In this document: piece after piece, positions 22,166 through 34,113 of the stretch
How positions within the stretch are numbered: position 1 is the first letter of the stretch
Layout: the number at the start of each line of letters is the position of its first letter
Assembly: GCA_951213105.1 (NCBI GenBank)
Contig: OX578155.1
Location: forward strand, 34,493,984 to 34,557,983
Reading direction: 5' to 3'
From: Amaurobius ferox
Taxonomy: Eukaryota; Arthropoda; Arachnida; Araneae; Amaurobiidae
Length of the DNA stretch: 64,000 bases
The notes under the pieces: model-generated
Seen by the model: the letters and a program-made list of their open reading frames with translations, nothing else
Databases searched by the model: none
Told to the model about the DNA's origin: nothing
Position numbers and translations under genes: made by a program

Positions 22166-22570
22166 ATTTGTTAATTTAAAAACACCAAAATTTATGGATT
22201 TTATGAAAAAAAAAATGATAAAATTCGAGAATTTATGAAAGAGCACACTAACATGCATTTGAGATAATGTGCTAAAACTCAAAATTTTAAAGAAAGAGCA
22301 CTCTAAAAGTCTATATTTTTCTTGGAAAGAACGCTAAAACGTGTAATTTATTTTAAATAGAGCTGGAATTAGTGACTTATTTTAGGAAAATAAACCTACC
22401 ATCATTTGCGATTTTATTTAAAAGTGTTAACATGCGTTGGTTTATTTGAAAGTGAAATTGTAACACCATGAAGGAATACACGTAGCCACATGCAAATCAC
22501 AGTACCGGTGGAAGAGAGTCTCATATACAAATGATTAAAAGAACAAATAAAGATATGCAAAGGAAACCTG

Positions 22571-24490
22571 TTTATTCAGTAAAGAATGTGATCCCCACGG
22601 GCAGCTACAAAGCCCGCTAAACTGCGAGGCATACTATTGATGAGGCTATTAATGGTTGCCTCAGGTAATACTTACCAAGCAGCGTGCACTACAGCACGCA
22701 GTTCATCTATGTCTATGGTATGTACCGGTGGTTTTCAGTGCATCTGGCGTCCAAAGAGGGCCCATACGTGTTCAATGGGAGAGAGATCCAGAGAGGCTGC
22801 CGGCCAGGAAAGGATGTGAAATTCCGTTTAGGCTGTTGAGAGTTCGCCGGCGGTATGGCATTGTCTTACTGGAACACCGTGCCAGGGACGGGGCCTTCCC
22901 CAGTGGTCGAACCACAAGCATCACAACTTGTGTGTCGTACCGATCCGCTGTTAGATTACCTGCAATATGCACCAGAGCTGTTTTCTGATTGAACATGATA
23001 CCGCCCCAAACCGTGACGCTCGGTGATATGGGCTGACAAGTGGCGTTCTCCGGGAAGCCGCCACACTCGTTCAGGGATGTCGATCCTCCACAAGCAGAAG
23101 CGAAATATATCCGTAAACAGTACCCGATGCCATTCATTGATCCAGTTGCGATGACGACGACACCAAGCCATCCCTGTGACGAGCGCTTTGTGCACCCCAG
23201 TGGCTGGCCCCGTGAGTCCCTGTATTTCATGCAACCTGTTGTGAATGTTTTGTGTGCAAGCAGGTGAAATCGTTGATGGTAGCAGGCTGCTTCGAATGTC
23301 ATTGTCTTTGCGAACGAGTCTCTGCGAATCTGCCGGACTGTGCGCCTATTCGATTCACTTCCTCTTCGGCGTGTTCTTCTGGTTTCTTGATTGAAGAAGT
23401 GCCTAGCACATTATGCTTTAGACTTCGGACTGTGGCTGGAGTATCCTGAGGATATGGTATTAGTTGTACGGATTGCAAGTTGACCAACGGAAATCCTCCT
23501 GGAGTGGAGGTGGATGGTCTTTAGTTTCCAGTGTGGGCGGTCTTCCAGTTGCCGAGGTGGGCGGTCCTTCCAATGGAAAGAGTTGCACGAGGAGTACTGG
23601 GGAACTGAAACCTGCCGCAGCTGTACAAAACCACAGCAAACAAGTGAAGCATTGTTCTGGGGGGTTTCCTGACTTTTAAGATTTGAGAGGTACTTTATTA
23701 ACTCGAAAGTTTTAGCCATGGGATCTTTGTCGGATTTTAGTATATTCATGACTTCCCGAAGGAGACCCTGGATGTCTGTGATTTTAAATACTGTTTCGAA
23801 CTCTTTAAAGAATTTTAAGAATTCTAAAAATAAATTAGTGCCTTGTTCGGGGGTTTTAGTACTATGTTCAGATGACGTGGTGTTCTCTTGCTCTTTGGAG
23901 ATTCCTTGCTCCATCTCGGCAGGGGACACAGTCATCTGAGCTTCTGAGCAGGAACTTTACTGGTTTGTGGAAACTCAGGGAAATTTTCCTCATCACGGAG
24001 GGGGAGGGTATTTTTAGGATTTTTGGGTCCAGGGTTTTGGCTACGCATTAGTTTACGATAATGTGGACTTTTTGGGCAGTGCCAAAAGTTGGCGGGGTGA
24101 GCCCCACCACAATTTGCACATTTAGCCGGGGTTTGGCTTGACTTCTCACACGAGCGGGTCTCGTGGCCTTCGCCACACTTTACACACATAGGAGGGAGAC
24201 TGCAGTTCTCTGAGGAATGATTAAAAAGCTGACAGTTGAAACACATCGTATATCCTTTACTTTTGAATGCCTGGATCCTATTTCTCATGCTTAAAAGGTT
24301 GTCTATCTCATATATCCTCTCCCATTTCTCAGCCGGCTGGAGGCAGACTAAGAATCGGCGTGTTCTCTGTTCCTGCGTCCATCATGTTATACATTGCTGG
24401 ATAGTACTCACGTCGTGACCAACACGCGTGGCAGGTAAATGCATCGACAAACCTACGTCATGCAGCTCCAAGATACGGTCTCATTCCCCA
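22571..24490 (-). pseudogene. Tc1/mariner transposase, split and frameshifted
   Basis: Read on the minus strand. The helix-turn-helix part (DRILELHDVGLSMH, then GHDVSTIQQC and WTQEQRTRR) lies at about 24360..24490. After the 977-bp insert the same frame goes on with RGSESNRRTVRQIRRDSFA (from 23365). Then in shifted frames come WCRRHRNW, EWHRVLFTD (first catalytic Asp), SVTVWGGIMF, a stop next to DNA (second Asp) and SWPAASLDLSPIEHVW (final acidic residue region), ending MPRSLAGFVAARG. Joining across the insert is exact when one copy of a 12-bp repeat is removed. Several frameshifts and stops make it non-functional. Confidence 0.82.
23378..24354 (-). pseudogene. LINE ORF1 (Gag-like, zinc-knuckle) fragment
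   Basis: Inserted in the Tc1 transposase with a 12-bp target duplication (complement of AGAACACGCCGA) at 23366..23377 and 24355..24366. The minus strand encodes a Jockey-type nucleic-acid-binding protein: RIQAFKSKGYTMCFNCQ, then CCHC knuckles CFNCQLFNHSSENC, CVKCGEGHETRSC and CANCGGAHPANFWHC. After a one-base frame change near 23935 comes a C-terminal region with FLKFFKEFETVFKI. No RT follows, so this is either an ORF1-only derivative or an internally terminated copy. RNP-forming ORF1 proteins package LINE RNA; this copy is dead. Confidence 0.8.
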
Positions 24491-25257
24491 GCCGTTAACT
24501 ACTGGTTTGCAGCTCGCTAACGTCTTCGAAGCATCGCTTCTTCATTTTTTTGAAAGTTCAGCTTCTGCAAGTCGTTGTTGATAGCATTTACGGGACTAGC
24601 CGTCTGCTGGTCTTTATCATCCGAAACTGGGTGTCATGTGACCCGATACGTTCGGAAACTTAATCATTTTCATATGACTCTCTTTTCTACCGGTATTGTG
24701 ATTTGCATATGGCTACGTTCATTCCTTCATGGTGTTACAATTTAACTTTTGACGAGACATTGCATTATTTTATCTAAAAGTTCTAAAATATGCAATTTCA
24801 TTCAAAAGCACTAATAATACACGCTGTAATTTAAAAATGCCGAAATTCACTATTTGAAAGTGCTAAAATTTATGGAAATCTATTTAAAAGTGCTAAAAAC
24901 CAGGAAAAGCTATTGAACTCGAATTTTAGCATCTTTTTTCAAAAATTGTGAAATTTTACTTTCGTTAGAAAATTAATTGGAGTGTGCCTTAACCATTAGT
25001 CTCTAAATATCACCAAAATCCATTAAGTACCTTGTTTTTTTTTTCAAATTTTACAATAATAATAATAACAAAAAAATGGGTATAGTTGGTCAAATGATTG
25101 CAATTGAAGCATCCCCTTCCTTGAAAAAAATCTTGCGATCGATACCAAACTTGAAAATGTCCCCCCCCCCCCCCCCCTGGTGTGTGTGGAGGGGAAGACT
25201 TGCTATCTCGGCGGGCTCACGAACACAAAATTTGTATCGCAGCTATTTTCCACAACA

Positions 25258-25482
25258 ATGATTGAAACTGCATATCTAGATCATTGATCTATAAATAACC
25301 ACTTTTATGCATGATTATATCAAATTTTGTCCTATGCTGCCATGTTAAAAAATATAAAATTTATAAAAAATATATAGTTTTCGCTCGAATATGAAAAATT
25401 CTGTCTAGTTCTAGATTTTTCGATAATAAAACCGGATTTATAAGTTTCGTGAAAATCCATTAATATTTGTGACAGCTGTCTA
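25258..25482 (-). mobile_element. F5 repeat fragment
   Basis: Matches 31085..31312 in the same orientation (around ATGCATGATTATATCAAATT and GTCCTATGCTGCCAT). Cut at 25482 by the foldback fragment. Confidence 0.6.
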
Positions 25483-25483
25483 T

Positions 25484-25985
25484 TCCTTCTAATACAGTGT
25501 TAAATACAACAACAGATCATATATAATAATGCCACAATCACGGAAAGGTAATTTATCATTCTATAAATTTGATAAGGGATCTGAATGTACATCACTGAGG
25601 ACTGCAGTTTTGTCTTCAAGTTCCTTTGTCTTCAAGTCCAAGTTCTATTACGTTTCCGTGATTATGGCATTATATATGATCTGTTGTTGTATTTAATAGC
25701 GTATTTGAAGGAATAGACATTTAAAAATGTTCATTAAAAAATAAAAATAGTCGGTATGAATTAAATTACGACAACAGATGGCAGCACCAAAAATATTTTA
25801 AATTAAAATAAAACATATATTCTATGCTTTATTGGGTATTAAATTTAGTTTTAATATAATCTAAGCATAGCATTTTATCTATAAGAAAATATTTCGCAAC
25901 TGTTTGAGCAGAATTTCGGCGAAATATGTGTGCCGCGAAAGTTAACAAAGCGCGGATAGGGCAGAAAATTTACTGACGCTCACCC
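25484..25985. mobile_element. Foldback element, left arm deleted
   Basis: Corresponds to 21101..21606 of the complete copy, including the centre and whole right arm, and again stops at TTAA (25986..25989). Nearly identical to the complete copy, so recent. The following bases belong to a Tc1 transposase. Confidence 0.82.
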
Positions 25986-26286
25986 TTAACGAATACCTGG
26001 AAAGTGAGGGCATTTCTCGTATGGAGTGGCCGGCGTCACAGACTACTAGAACTAATATAGTATTCTGTGGCCGGCGTATTCCTCCGACCTTAATCCCATT
26101 GGGATGCCCTCGGGTGTGCTGTCTCTGCACGTTTACATCTTCCAGCCAACCTCAAGGAGTTAAAAACTGACCTATTGGAAGAATGGCCATTACTTGCATC
26201 TGCGATGGTTGATCACCTCATTGAAAGCATGAAAAATCGTTGTAAAATTTGTGTGAAGATCCGGGGTGATCATATACCATATTAAT
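25986..26286 (+). pseudogene. Tc1 transposase C-terminal fragment
   Basis: NEYLESEGISRMEWPA follows directly from the TTAA. A roughly 40-bp partial duplication containing a second GGCCGG interrupts it. AYSSDLNPI then appears, and in a shifted frame LKELKTDLLEEWPLLASAM and HLIESMKNRCKICVKIRGDH, ending in TAA. This is the typical Tc1 C-terminal order (WPAxSxDLNPIEH to SMxxR). The foldback element sits exactly where the upstream part is missing. Confidence 0.75.
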
Positions 26287-26638
26287 ATAAGTTTTATTTG
26301 GTTTGTTTGCCTTTAAACATCATTTTGTTAATGGCCTAAATGTGACGTCGTTATATAACATACGGAAAGTAAATATTTTTTTCATCATTGTACATAATTC
26401 TTGTTTTCTTTAATGCATAAACACATTTGTTACCTTCATGTACAATTTTGAGTTAATCAAAGCTTTACTTTTCCATTTTTGTTGATTTTACCGTCCGTGC
26501 TTAACTTTTGGAAGTTAATGTACATCGTATCATTAACTCCTGAAAGTAGATAGGTACTTACATATCTATTTCTGGATTTTTTTTTTTATATGCTTGCGAT
26601 TGGTCACAAGCAAAAAATGAGCTTCCGATTGTGGAAAA

Positions 26639-27478
26639 GGTTATTCTTATAGTAGATACTAATATTCTTTCCAAGATATTGAATTTTCGTCAATTAGTCG
26701 TTATTTTCAGAGATTTAGAGTCATTTTTATCCAATTGGCGAGATTGTCATTAATTTGGCAAAATTTTAAAAAGTCGCTAAGTTGGCGATATTCGTCGTCA
26801 AAATCACCAAGCGTTATGGACGGAGAAATAAGTTATTCTTATAGCAGATAAATGATTATTGGCGTTCAAATAGAAAAGTATTACTCAAAGTATCTTTTCT
26901 CATGAATGGAACGAGCTAGATCCACGAGAATGAGGTCACCCAATTTATCGCATGATATTACATATGAAAAGTGAACATGTTTCTCAACAGTTAATATTTT
27001 TTTAATTTATGGGATATTTTGATACATTTATTTGAAAAATGTGCAATATCTCGAGAACGGTTCGGGCTAGCGTTCTAAAAATTTATGTTAATCGTTTTCT
27101 AAGGAAAAATTACATAAGAAATGTCTATTTGAGTAACTTTATTAAAGGTTTTAATTTTTTGATGATTTTTTCAAAACTTCACTCGAAAATTTAGGGGGGT
27201 TCTGAACATTCGATTGCGCTTAAAAACAATAAGTTTCCAGTATTCACGGATTGTAATTTTTGCACCAAATTTCGTTCGAATCGGTCCATTCGTTCGTCTT
27301 CGTCAGTTATCGTTTCCACAGACTCACTGACACACACACACATACAGATATCACTTCAAAAACGTCTGATTCGTGTTCAGGGATGCTTGAAATGTACTCT
27401 CCCGTCGAAAACTTGAATTCGAATTTTCGACCCCGTCACAATATTTTCCTTATACGTTATATGTATATAAGGAAAGTA
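26639..27478 (-). mobile_element. F1 repeat, nearly full length
   Basis: Reverse copy with the palindrome at its right end (complement at 27444..27478) and the core in between. Lacks the last 80 or so bases of the 3' end. Confidence 0.82.
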
Positions 27479-27574
27479 AAAATGAGCTTCCGACTGTGAG
27501 AAAGTAGGTTAAAAAAGTAATGTAGTAAAAAAAGTAATGTGTAACATTTTTAAAAAGTGGGAAAAAGAATGAAC

Positions 27575-28325
27575 CATGCAATCCCTGATGTACCCATAGT
27601 GGTAAACGAGGAGACGAACGAATGAAGCGATTTGAGCAGAATTTGGTACAAAAATCACAATCAGTGTAAACCTATTGCTTTTTCACGCAATCGAATGTTC
27701 AGAACCCACCAAAATTTTGAAAAATTCATTAAAAAACTAAACCATTCAATAAAGTTACGTAAATAATCATTTCTTATGTAATTTTTCATTGCCAAACGAT
27801 TGACAAACTTTAGAACGCAATATGAACCGTTCTCGAGATATTGGACATTTTTCAAGTAAATTTATCAAAAAATTACATAAGATTAAAAAAAAAGTATTAA
27901 TTATTGTGAAATCTGTTCTCATAAGTAATATTATGCGATAAATTTATTATCATCATTCTCGTAGATCTACCTCGTTCCATTTACGAGAGAAGATATTTTG
28001 GGTAACAGCATTCTAATTTGACGCCATTAGAAGTTTATTTACTACAAAAATAACCTATTTCTGCATCCACAATGCTTGACCAATTTCGCGGAATGTCGCC
28101 AAATAGATAAGAATGACGCTAAATCAAAGAAAATGACAACTAATGGATGAAAATTCACTATTTTGGAAATAACATAAGAATAACCTATTTCTCCTTCTAT
28201 GTTGCTTGCTGGAATTTTGGTGAGGAATTTTAACAATATCGTAGATTATTTTCATCACTTTTTCACCATTAGAGAAGTAAATTTATTGCTTTATATAAGG
28301 AAAATCACCCACATCAGGTTTTTTA
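27575..28325 (+). mobile_element. F1 repeat lacking its palindrome
   Basis: Begins inside the 'GCATCCCTGATCACG' part and ends at ATCACCCACATCAGG plus Ts. More diverged than other F1 copies. Confidence 0.75.
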
Positions 28326-28934
28326 CAAGAATATTTACAAGCATGCTTCAAATCCCATTTTGTAATACATTTTATATAAAATATTGCAATACAAAATATT
28401 GTATGGCTATGTAATAAACTCATAGGTAATTAACTCATAAAAAAAAAAAAAATCTATAAATGTTAAATTTTATTTTATTCTTTTAGAATACGTTTAGTAT
28501 ATATAAGAACAATGAAATAATACAATTTGCCGAATATTTACCAAAACATGCATTTTAATATCATACGGTTAAATATGACAAAATAAACGTGTTATAGTTA
28601 TATAGAACAATAAAATAGCTAATAAAATAGATTCAAATTTTGTTGAAAAAGTATCTACAAAAGTAGCTTATGGAAAGTATCTGCATACATCTACATTCCA
28701 TTAGCTCAGCTCATCACTAGCACATTCGTTTTTAAATATATACTTTTTCACATAATTACAAACATGACGGTTACTGAATTTGTTATTAAATGATGATATA
28801 TATATGGTTTTCCCCTTGCATATAAATATTATTAAATCAAGAATTACTCATTTTAATTCTAGCATACATATACAAGCTTATGCTTTTTTCTCAGTACGGA
28901 TGATGATGTATGAATTCTCAGTATGAATGATTTC
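28326..28934. other. Unassigned AT-rich region
   Basis: No gene. 28665..28790 resembles 4925..5060. As it lies just 3' of a zinc-finger relic on the minus strand, it may be old 3' UTR. Confidence 0.4.
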
Positions 28935-29310
28935 TCAGTATGAATGATCACTATGATGCTTCAAATGACACTTATTAAATTCTTTCTGGTATACATCAAA
29001 TATGGTTTTTTCAGAGAATGAGTTAGAATATGAATCGCTAAAAACTGAAATCTTTCTGACATATCCCCCCACACACCTGTATGCAAATGATCATGAACAG
29101 CTAAATTACCCTTGCTAATGAATTTTTTTTTCAGGCACACTTTACAAATAAATAGATATTTCATAATATGAACAAGAACACGATAATTTAAATCCATTGT
29201 GCAACTAATTTATTCCTGACACACCTCACAAACTTTTCTCCAGTGAATAATGAGTATTCGAACCCCTCTTATGACTGAATTCTTTTTGACTATCACACAA
29301 ACATGGCTAT
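28935..29310 (-). pseudogene. Zinc-finger gene relic
   Basis: The minus strand retains a C2H2 signature YLFICKVCLKKKFISKGNL followed by HDHLHTG (about 29060..29160), plus finger-like pieces on both sides in other frames (for example, KKPYLMYTRKNLI near 28970, and CDS.KEFSHKRG with a lost cysteine near 29270..29305). It is the same class as the 17-finger gene 8 kb away, so probably a decayed relative. Confidence 0.6.
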
Positions 29311-31079
29311 AGTAGTATAATGGGTAGATCATCCATTTGAGAATTAACTCGCCACTCCTATCTTAACTAGGGGCACTATATCACCAACGCATCAGAAATC
29401 TATCCTGGTCCCAAATATCTGGTTATTCCACACCTCAATGAAATGTGATACCATGAAGTGCTTATGAGGGTTTCTAAAGTTGTTTATGACAGTTGTTTAT
29501 GATCCCCGATGGTGGGGAATAGGTTTAAACTTGGAACCTTTAGATTTCTGATCCTGCATTGAGTCAAAAGAATTCTTCGAGCCAGAAAGTATAATCGTGG
29601 ATGTCTTTTGTAACAGTGAGTGACGCAATGCAGGCCTGCCACAAAGTTTCATAAAGAGTGCTTGATACTTTCTCCACTTAAGAAACACTATGAAATCTGA
29701 TATATGTTTTGGAATGTTTCAAAAACAGCAGTCTTGTACTTAAACACAAATGGTTATTTTTTAGAACAAGAAAAATTCAAACACAGATAATAAATTCATT
29801 ACATTAACTGATAAAGGATTTATTTCAGTCACCAAGTTGCTGACTGAATTAATGGAAATGCTTCGATTACAATTTCCATGGAAAATGGAAAACGACGATA
29901 TTTAGAAATATTTTAATTATCATGATTTGGTCAAATTTGAACATTTTATTCCACATATTTAAAATACAAGCTCTTTTGTGTATTTCAGTGGATCTGCCAA
30001 AAAATTTTCAAAATATTTCTGTTCTATTTGAAAGTTCATCTAATTATTTTAATGTTATATTATGTTTTGCAAAAATATGTTCACCGAAAGATTGGCAAAG
30101 ACTACATCTTCCAGTCTGTAAGGCACTGGTTTGATCCTTGACATACGTAGATTTAAAGTTTTGCTCAGGTCAAAATTTTTTGAAAAGAAAAAAAAATAAT
30201 AACATTTTACTAAATATGTTCCATTTTCTAAATTATTATTATTTCGATTATTCGTGTTCCACTTCCATAAATAATTTTTGCTTTTTTATGTAGTTAAGAC
30301 TTATAGGAGAAAATAAAATATTCGAATTTTTCCTCACCATATTTTATGCAAGGATGAGAAACTCCCAATATTTTTCAAATAAAAAAAGAAAATACTAAAT
30401 ATATATTTTATTACTCAACATGCCATCAAAATAATTTTTTTAAGTGTAAGCATTAAATTTTGCATTTTTAAAATTTGTAAATGTAGATATAAGAAAAATA
30501 AAGAAAATATAGTAAAAATTCTGGCTCTTAAAATTTATTTCTTAAATGTAAAATAATTTAAACAACTTAGGTCTGCAAAAAATCTTAAAAGAATCACAAA
30601 TTTGATTTACTGACATCAAAGCTAAATTATTATTCTTAGTCTTATCATAATCAATCAGATGCACAAATAGCTTAATGGGTAAAAATGTCTTTAGTCAATA
30701 AAACAATTATTGATATACCTGTTAAGTGTTAACATAACTTTTAAAAAATTATGATATATTTAATATTTCCCTTTTCAGGAACTTGGAATGCAAGTACTTT
30801 GTGGCTTTCTCGAAATTTGATAGCAAAAGTATTTAGTATTTTTGTATAAAAAATGTATTTCCTTCCCAGTCTTTCACTTTTATATAATAAAGGCTACCAT
30901 ATATAACATTATTGATAAGTGAAACTACATATTTATATTAATTAAAATATTCTTCATTTACAAAAAAGGTAACAAGTGAAAAATTAACTGAAGTGCGGCT
31001 CAACTTAACTTTCTCATACCAGAATTATTTTGTTTTCAAATTGTACACGAAAATTTTTGAAAAATCGGTATCATGTGGT
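29311..31079. other. Unassigned AT-rich region
   Basis: Strongly AT-rich. I found no gene, tRNA or clear repeat. Vague tRNA-promoter-like words near 29320 and 30085..30135 do not fold convincingly. Confidence 0.4.
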
Positions 31080-31482
31080 TAAATGTATCGCAGCTATTTT
31101 TCACAAAAATGATTTAAACCATTAAATATCATAATCATTAAGCCATAAATGAACCATTTTATGCTTATGCATGATTATGTCAAATTATGTCCTATGCTGC
31201 CATATTAAAAAAATGAAATTTTGAAAAAAAAAATCTTTCTAATTTCAGATATTTCAATAACAAATCCGGATATAAAGTTTCATGAAAATCCGTTAATATT
31301 TGTGGCTGCTATTATGTACACAAGAAATCGACCACAGACATCAGATGGATGGATGCAATTTCAAAAATAGTCAAAACATGTTCAGCAGGTCTTAAAACAT
31401 ATATTGGTATCAAAATCTCGAAATTGAAAATTTTTTGTGAAAACAATACTTTCTCAACACTATATATGAGAAAGTACAAATA
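31080..31482 (-). mobile_element. F5 repeat with terminal palindrome
   Basis: Reverse copy ending in the palindrome-like ACTTTCTCAACA...ATATGAGAAAGTA (31450..31478). The core includes ACACAAGAAATCGAC, also found in the complement at 55390. The same palindrome-then-core layout as F1 and F2, but the sequence is distinct. Confidence 0.65.
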
Positions 31483-32820
31483 TTAATAACACTACATATA
31501 TAGCATGCTAAAGACTGTGTCGTTGGCTTTTAAAAGATAATAAAGTTATTATCTTCAGAGACCCCCAATAGATGTCACCACTAAACTCAGGTTAATTTTG
31601 AAGGGGAAAAATTTCCATACTTTCCTTATCTGGAAAACATTTACGAACTTTTATCCTCAATCGAAAAATAGAGAAGAACGAAGGAAAGAATTACTATAAA
31701 CATGATGCAGTTTACAACTTAAGAATGTTCCACAGGGTTAGTCTCTTATAAAGTTTTAGGATAGATATATTTAAAAAATAAAATGTGGGTTTCGTAAAAG
31801 GAGTAGAATAGTAGATATCACAACTTTTGTTAACTTTCTTCATATCATACATTCCAAATGAAAGCAGATGCTAGGTCATTCACATAAATATTTTTAATTT
31901 ATGATTTTCTTATACTACTGCATAGAGAAAGATTGTGACTTGTGACATATGTTTTAAGACTCCTAAATCCATTTTGAATATTTTTGGAAATATGTTCATT
32001 TGTGTGTTCACATACATATGCTACGCGTGAATACAATAACTCAAGAATGAATTTACCTACCTTTAATGAATTTTATGTACAGATATAACAATGCTAACAA
32101 CTTATAACTGAATATGATTTCCATAATTTGAATATAAATTGTTATAAAATTCAAAATATATATAGCATTTTTTTCTATGAGGCATCATGATAATTCTTGG
32201 AGCAATTATGGTGATATAGTCAATGTTAGAACATGATAATTTAAATTGTATAATGAGTGCAACTGGTATAAATTTAGCATATAGTGGCCAAATGATTTAC
32301 ATATATCGATGTAACAGATCTGTTGTCACCAGAAAAGATACTTTTTACAAATTACATTAAAAGACTTGAGAACTATTAAATATTCATATTCCACAATGTT
32401 TGTACATATATACCAATCATTATCAAAATTAAATAAAGGTAGCTGTTTTTAGATTTTTTACTTACATCAGGGTTAGACAAACGTCGGGTAACAGATAACT
32501 GTGGAGATTAGTGATGGCAATTGAAAATTTGGCGGATTGTCAAACAAAAATAATCAAGTGCATATTCTCTATACTATATACTACTATAATTGTTCAGGGA
32601 CTGATAATTGTTTTCTATAGGAAATAATGCAATGAAATTCTTAAAATTTGAGTTCAAATTATTAGAATTACAATTATTATTATTTTGAGTTTTAATGCTA
32701 TCATAATGCATTTAAATATGAAACTTTAATAGAGGTATGACCCTTTATTCTATACCTCACACATATATACATACATATATTTTTTCCATAGTGATAAAAA
32801 TGGGTTCAACAGATCTTTAC
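31483..32820. other. Unassigned AT-rich region
   Basis: No gene found. 32180..32400 shows diffuse similarity to 33395..33600, suggesting an ancient duplication. Confidence 0.4.
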
Positions 32821-32834
32821 ACATGATCTTCCCT

Positions 32835-32893
32835 ACCGGCCTACCATCTTGCTACTCTTAGTCTTCGGACGAGTCGGTTGGCCTGGGCTTTCG
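32835..32893 (+). mobile_element. Roughly 60-bp tail-less insertion element, copy 4
   Basis: 59 bp between perfect 14-bp direct repeats ACATGATCTTCCCT (32821..32834 and 32894..32907). GC-rich insert in very AT-rich DNA. Carries the same inner hairpin with a TTCG loop (GTC-TTCG-GAC) as copy 3. Confidence 0.9.
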
Positions 32894-32907
32894 ACATGAT
32901 CTTCCCT

Positions 32908-33875
32908 CAAAGCCTCATTCCAAAAATTTCAGGAAAACAATGCTATTTCTGTACAATATTATGAGAAAATAAAAATATATTTTTTGTATTCTGATGCTGA
33001 TTGTGACTAATATGGATATATGAATATATGGGAAAATCAAGTAGAGAGAGCTTTTTACAATAAAGAAAAAAAGAATCTTGTATATGAAATCATTTCCTTT
33101 TAAATGACAAATTTTTACTTTGTTATTGTGTAATGTTTTTTTTTTTCTCAAAATTCTTGTGATATTGAAGGATAAGCAAGTTTCAAGGCTTTATAAGATC
33201 ACTTGGGAAAGTTTTGAATAGATGTCAATCTGTGTGTGTATGTGCGAGATATAAACATTCAATAACAAATGCACTTATTAATATAAAATTTCACGTGTGG
33301 ATACATAATGTGAAATATGATAATTGTTTATTTATTATCATGTTTAAAACTCGAATTTTAAGATGTTTGTAGTATTATTTCATTTGGAAAACTATAATTA
33401 TTCCGTGGAACAATTATGGCAGTATATGGTATATAGGTGAAATTGATAAATTGAATTATATTATGGATGTTAATGGTATCAAATTAGCTAATATTACCAA
33501 AGATAAATGTAATACAAGCATTGGTGTGAATAATGTCACTAAATTGAAAAGATAACTTTTAAAGTATTACAACGATATATTTTAAAAGAACTTGCATATG
33601 AAATATAAAATATAGATTTTTAACTTTACCTACACAGATATGTCTTCAAACTCTAAATGTTATTTATCATAACTTGCTCTTAATGTAGAGTTTATAACGA
33701 GAATAAAAAAAAATAATATTGGAAAAGAGACTGTTGACAAAAATTTTCCATGTTAAAATTGTGCAAATTGCATAACTCTAAAGACAAAATAAATTCAATT
33801 AGCGCATTCATTATGGATATTTAAATTTTATTTTTTGTGTTTATTGCTTCTTCACAAACTTGTCTTTAATTTAAA
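32908..33875. other. Unassigned AT-rich region
   Basis: No gene. See the diffuse similarity of 33395..33600 to 32180..32400. Confidence 0.4.
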
Positions 33876-34113
33876 ATGTAAACCAGTGGCACTGGATTTT
33901 GAAAATCAGTGGGGGTGGTCTAACTCACAGTCCACAAATGGGGGGTCAGGGGGGGTATGGAATAAATTCCGGGGTCTGCTCCTGCACCATCATCAAGTCT
34001 TCGATGAATTTTTCAAACTTTTGGAAGTTTCGGCTTTTTGACATAAAATTTTTTGGTCAATCCAAAGCAAGAGCTCCAAACTGCATCGAAATGTTCATCT
34101 ATTCGAAATAACT

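Larger units (their letters stand above)
22459..24751 (-). mobile_element. Tc1-type transposon with a nested LINE fragment
   Basis: Inverted ends TAACACCATGAAGGAAT (22459) and ATTCCTTCATGGTGTTA (to 24751) continue as roughly 85-bp arms containing ATGCAAATCACA and ACCGGT. The TA at each end fits a TA target. Encodes a degraded transposase on the minus strand, split by an insertion at 23378..24354. Without the insert the element is about 1.3 kb, a normal Tc1 size. AT-rich degenerate repeats ('AAAAGTGCTAAAA') lie on both outer sides. Confidence 0.8.

Noticed and set aside
30080..30135. tRNA-like SINE (GGTTTGATCC as B box, TGGCAAAGACT as A box)
   Set aside because: Spacing is short, no cloverleaf forms, no tail and no flanking repeats.
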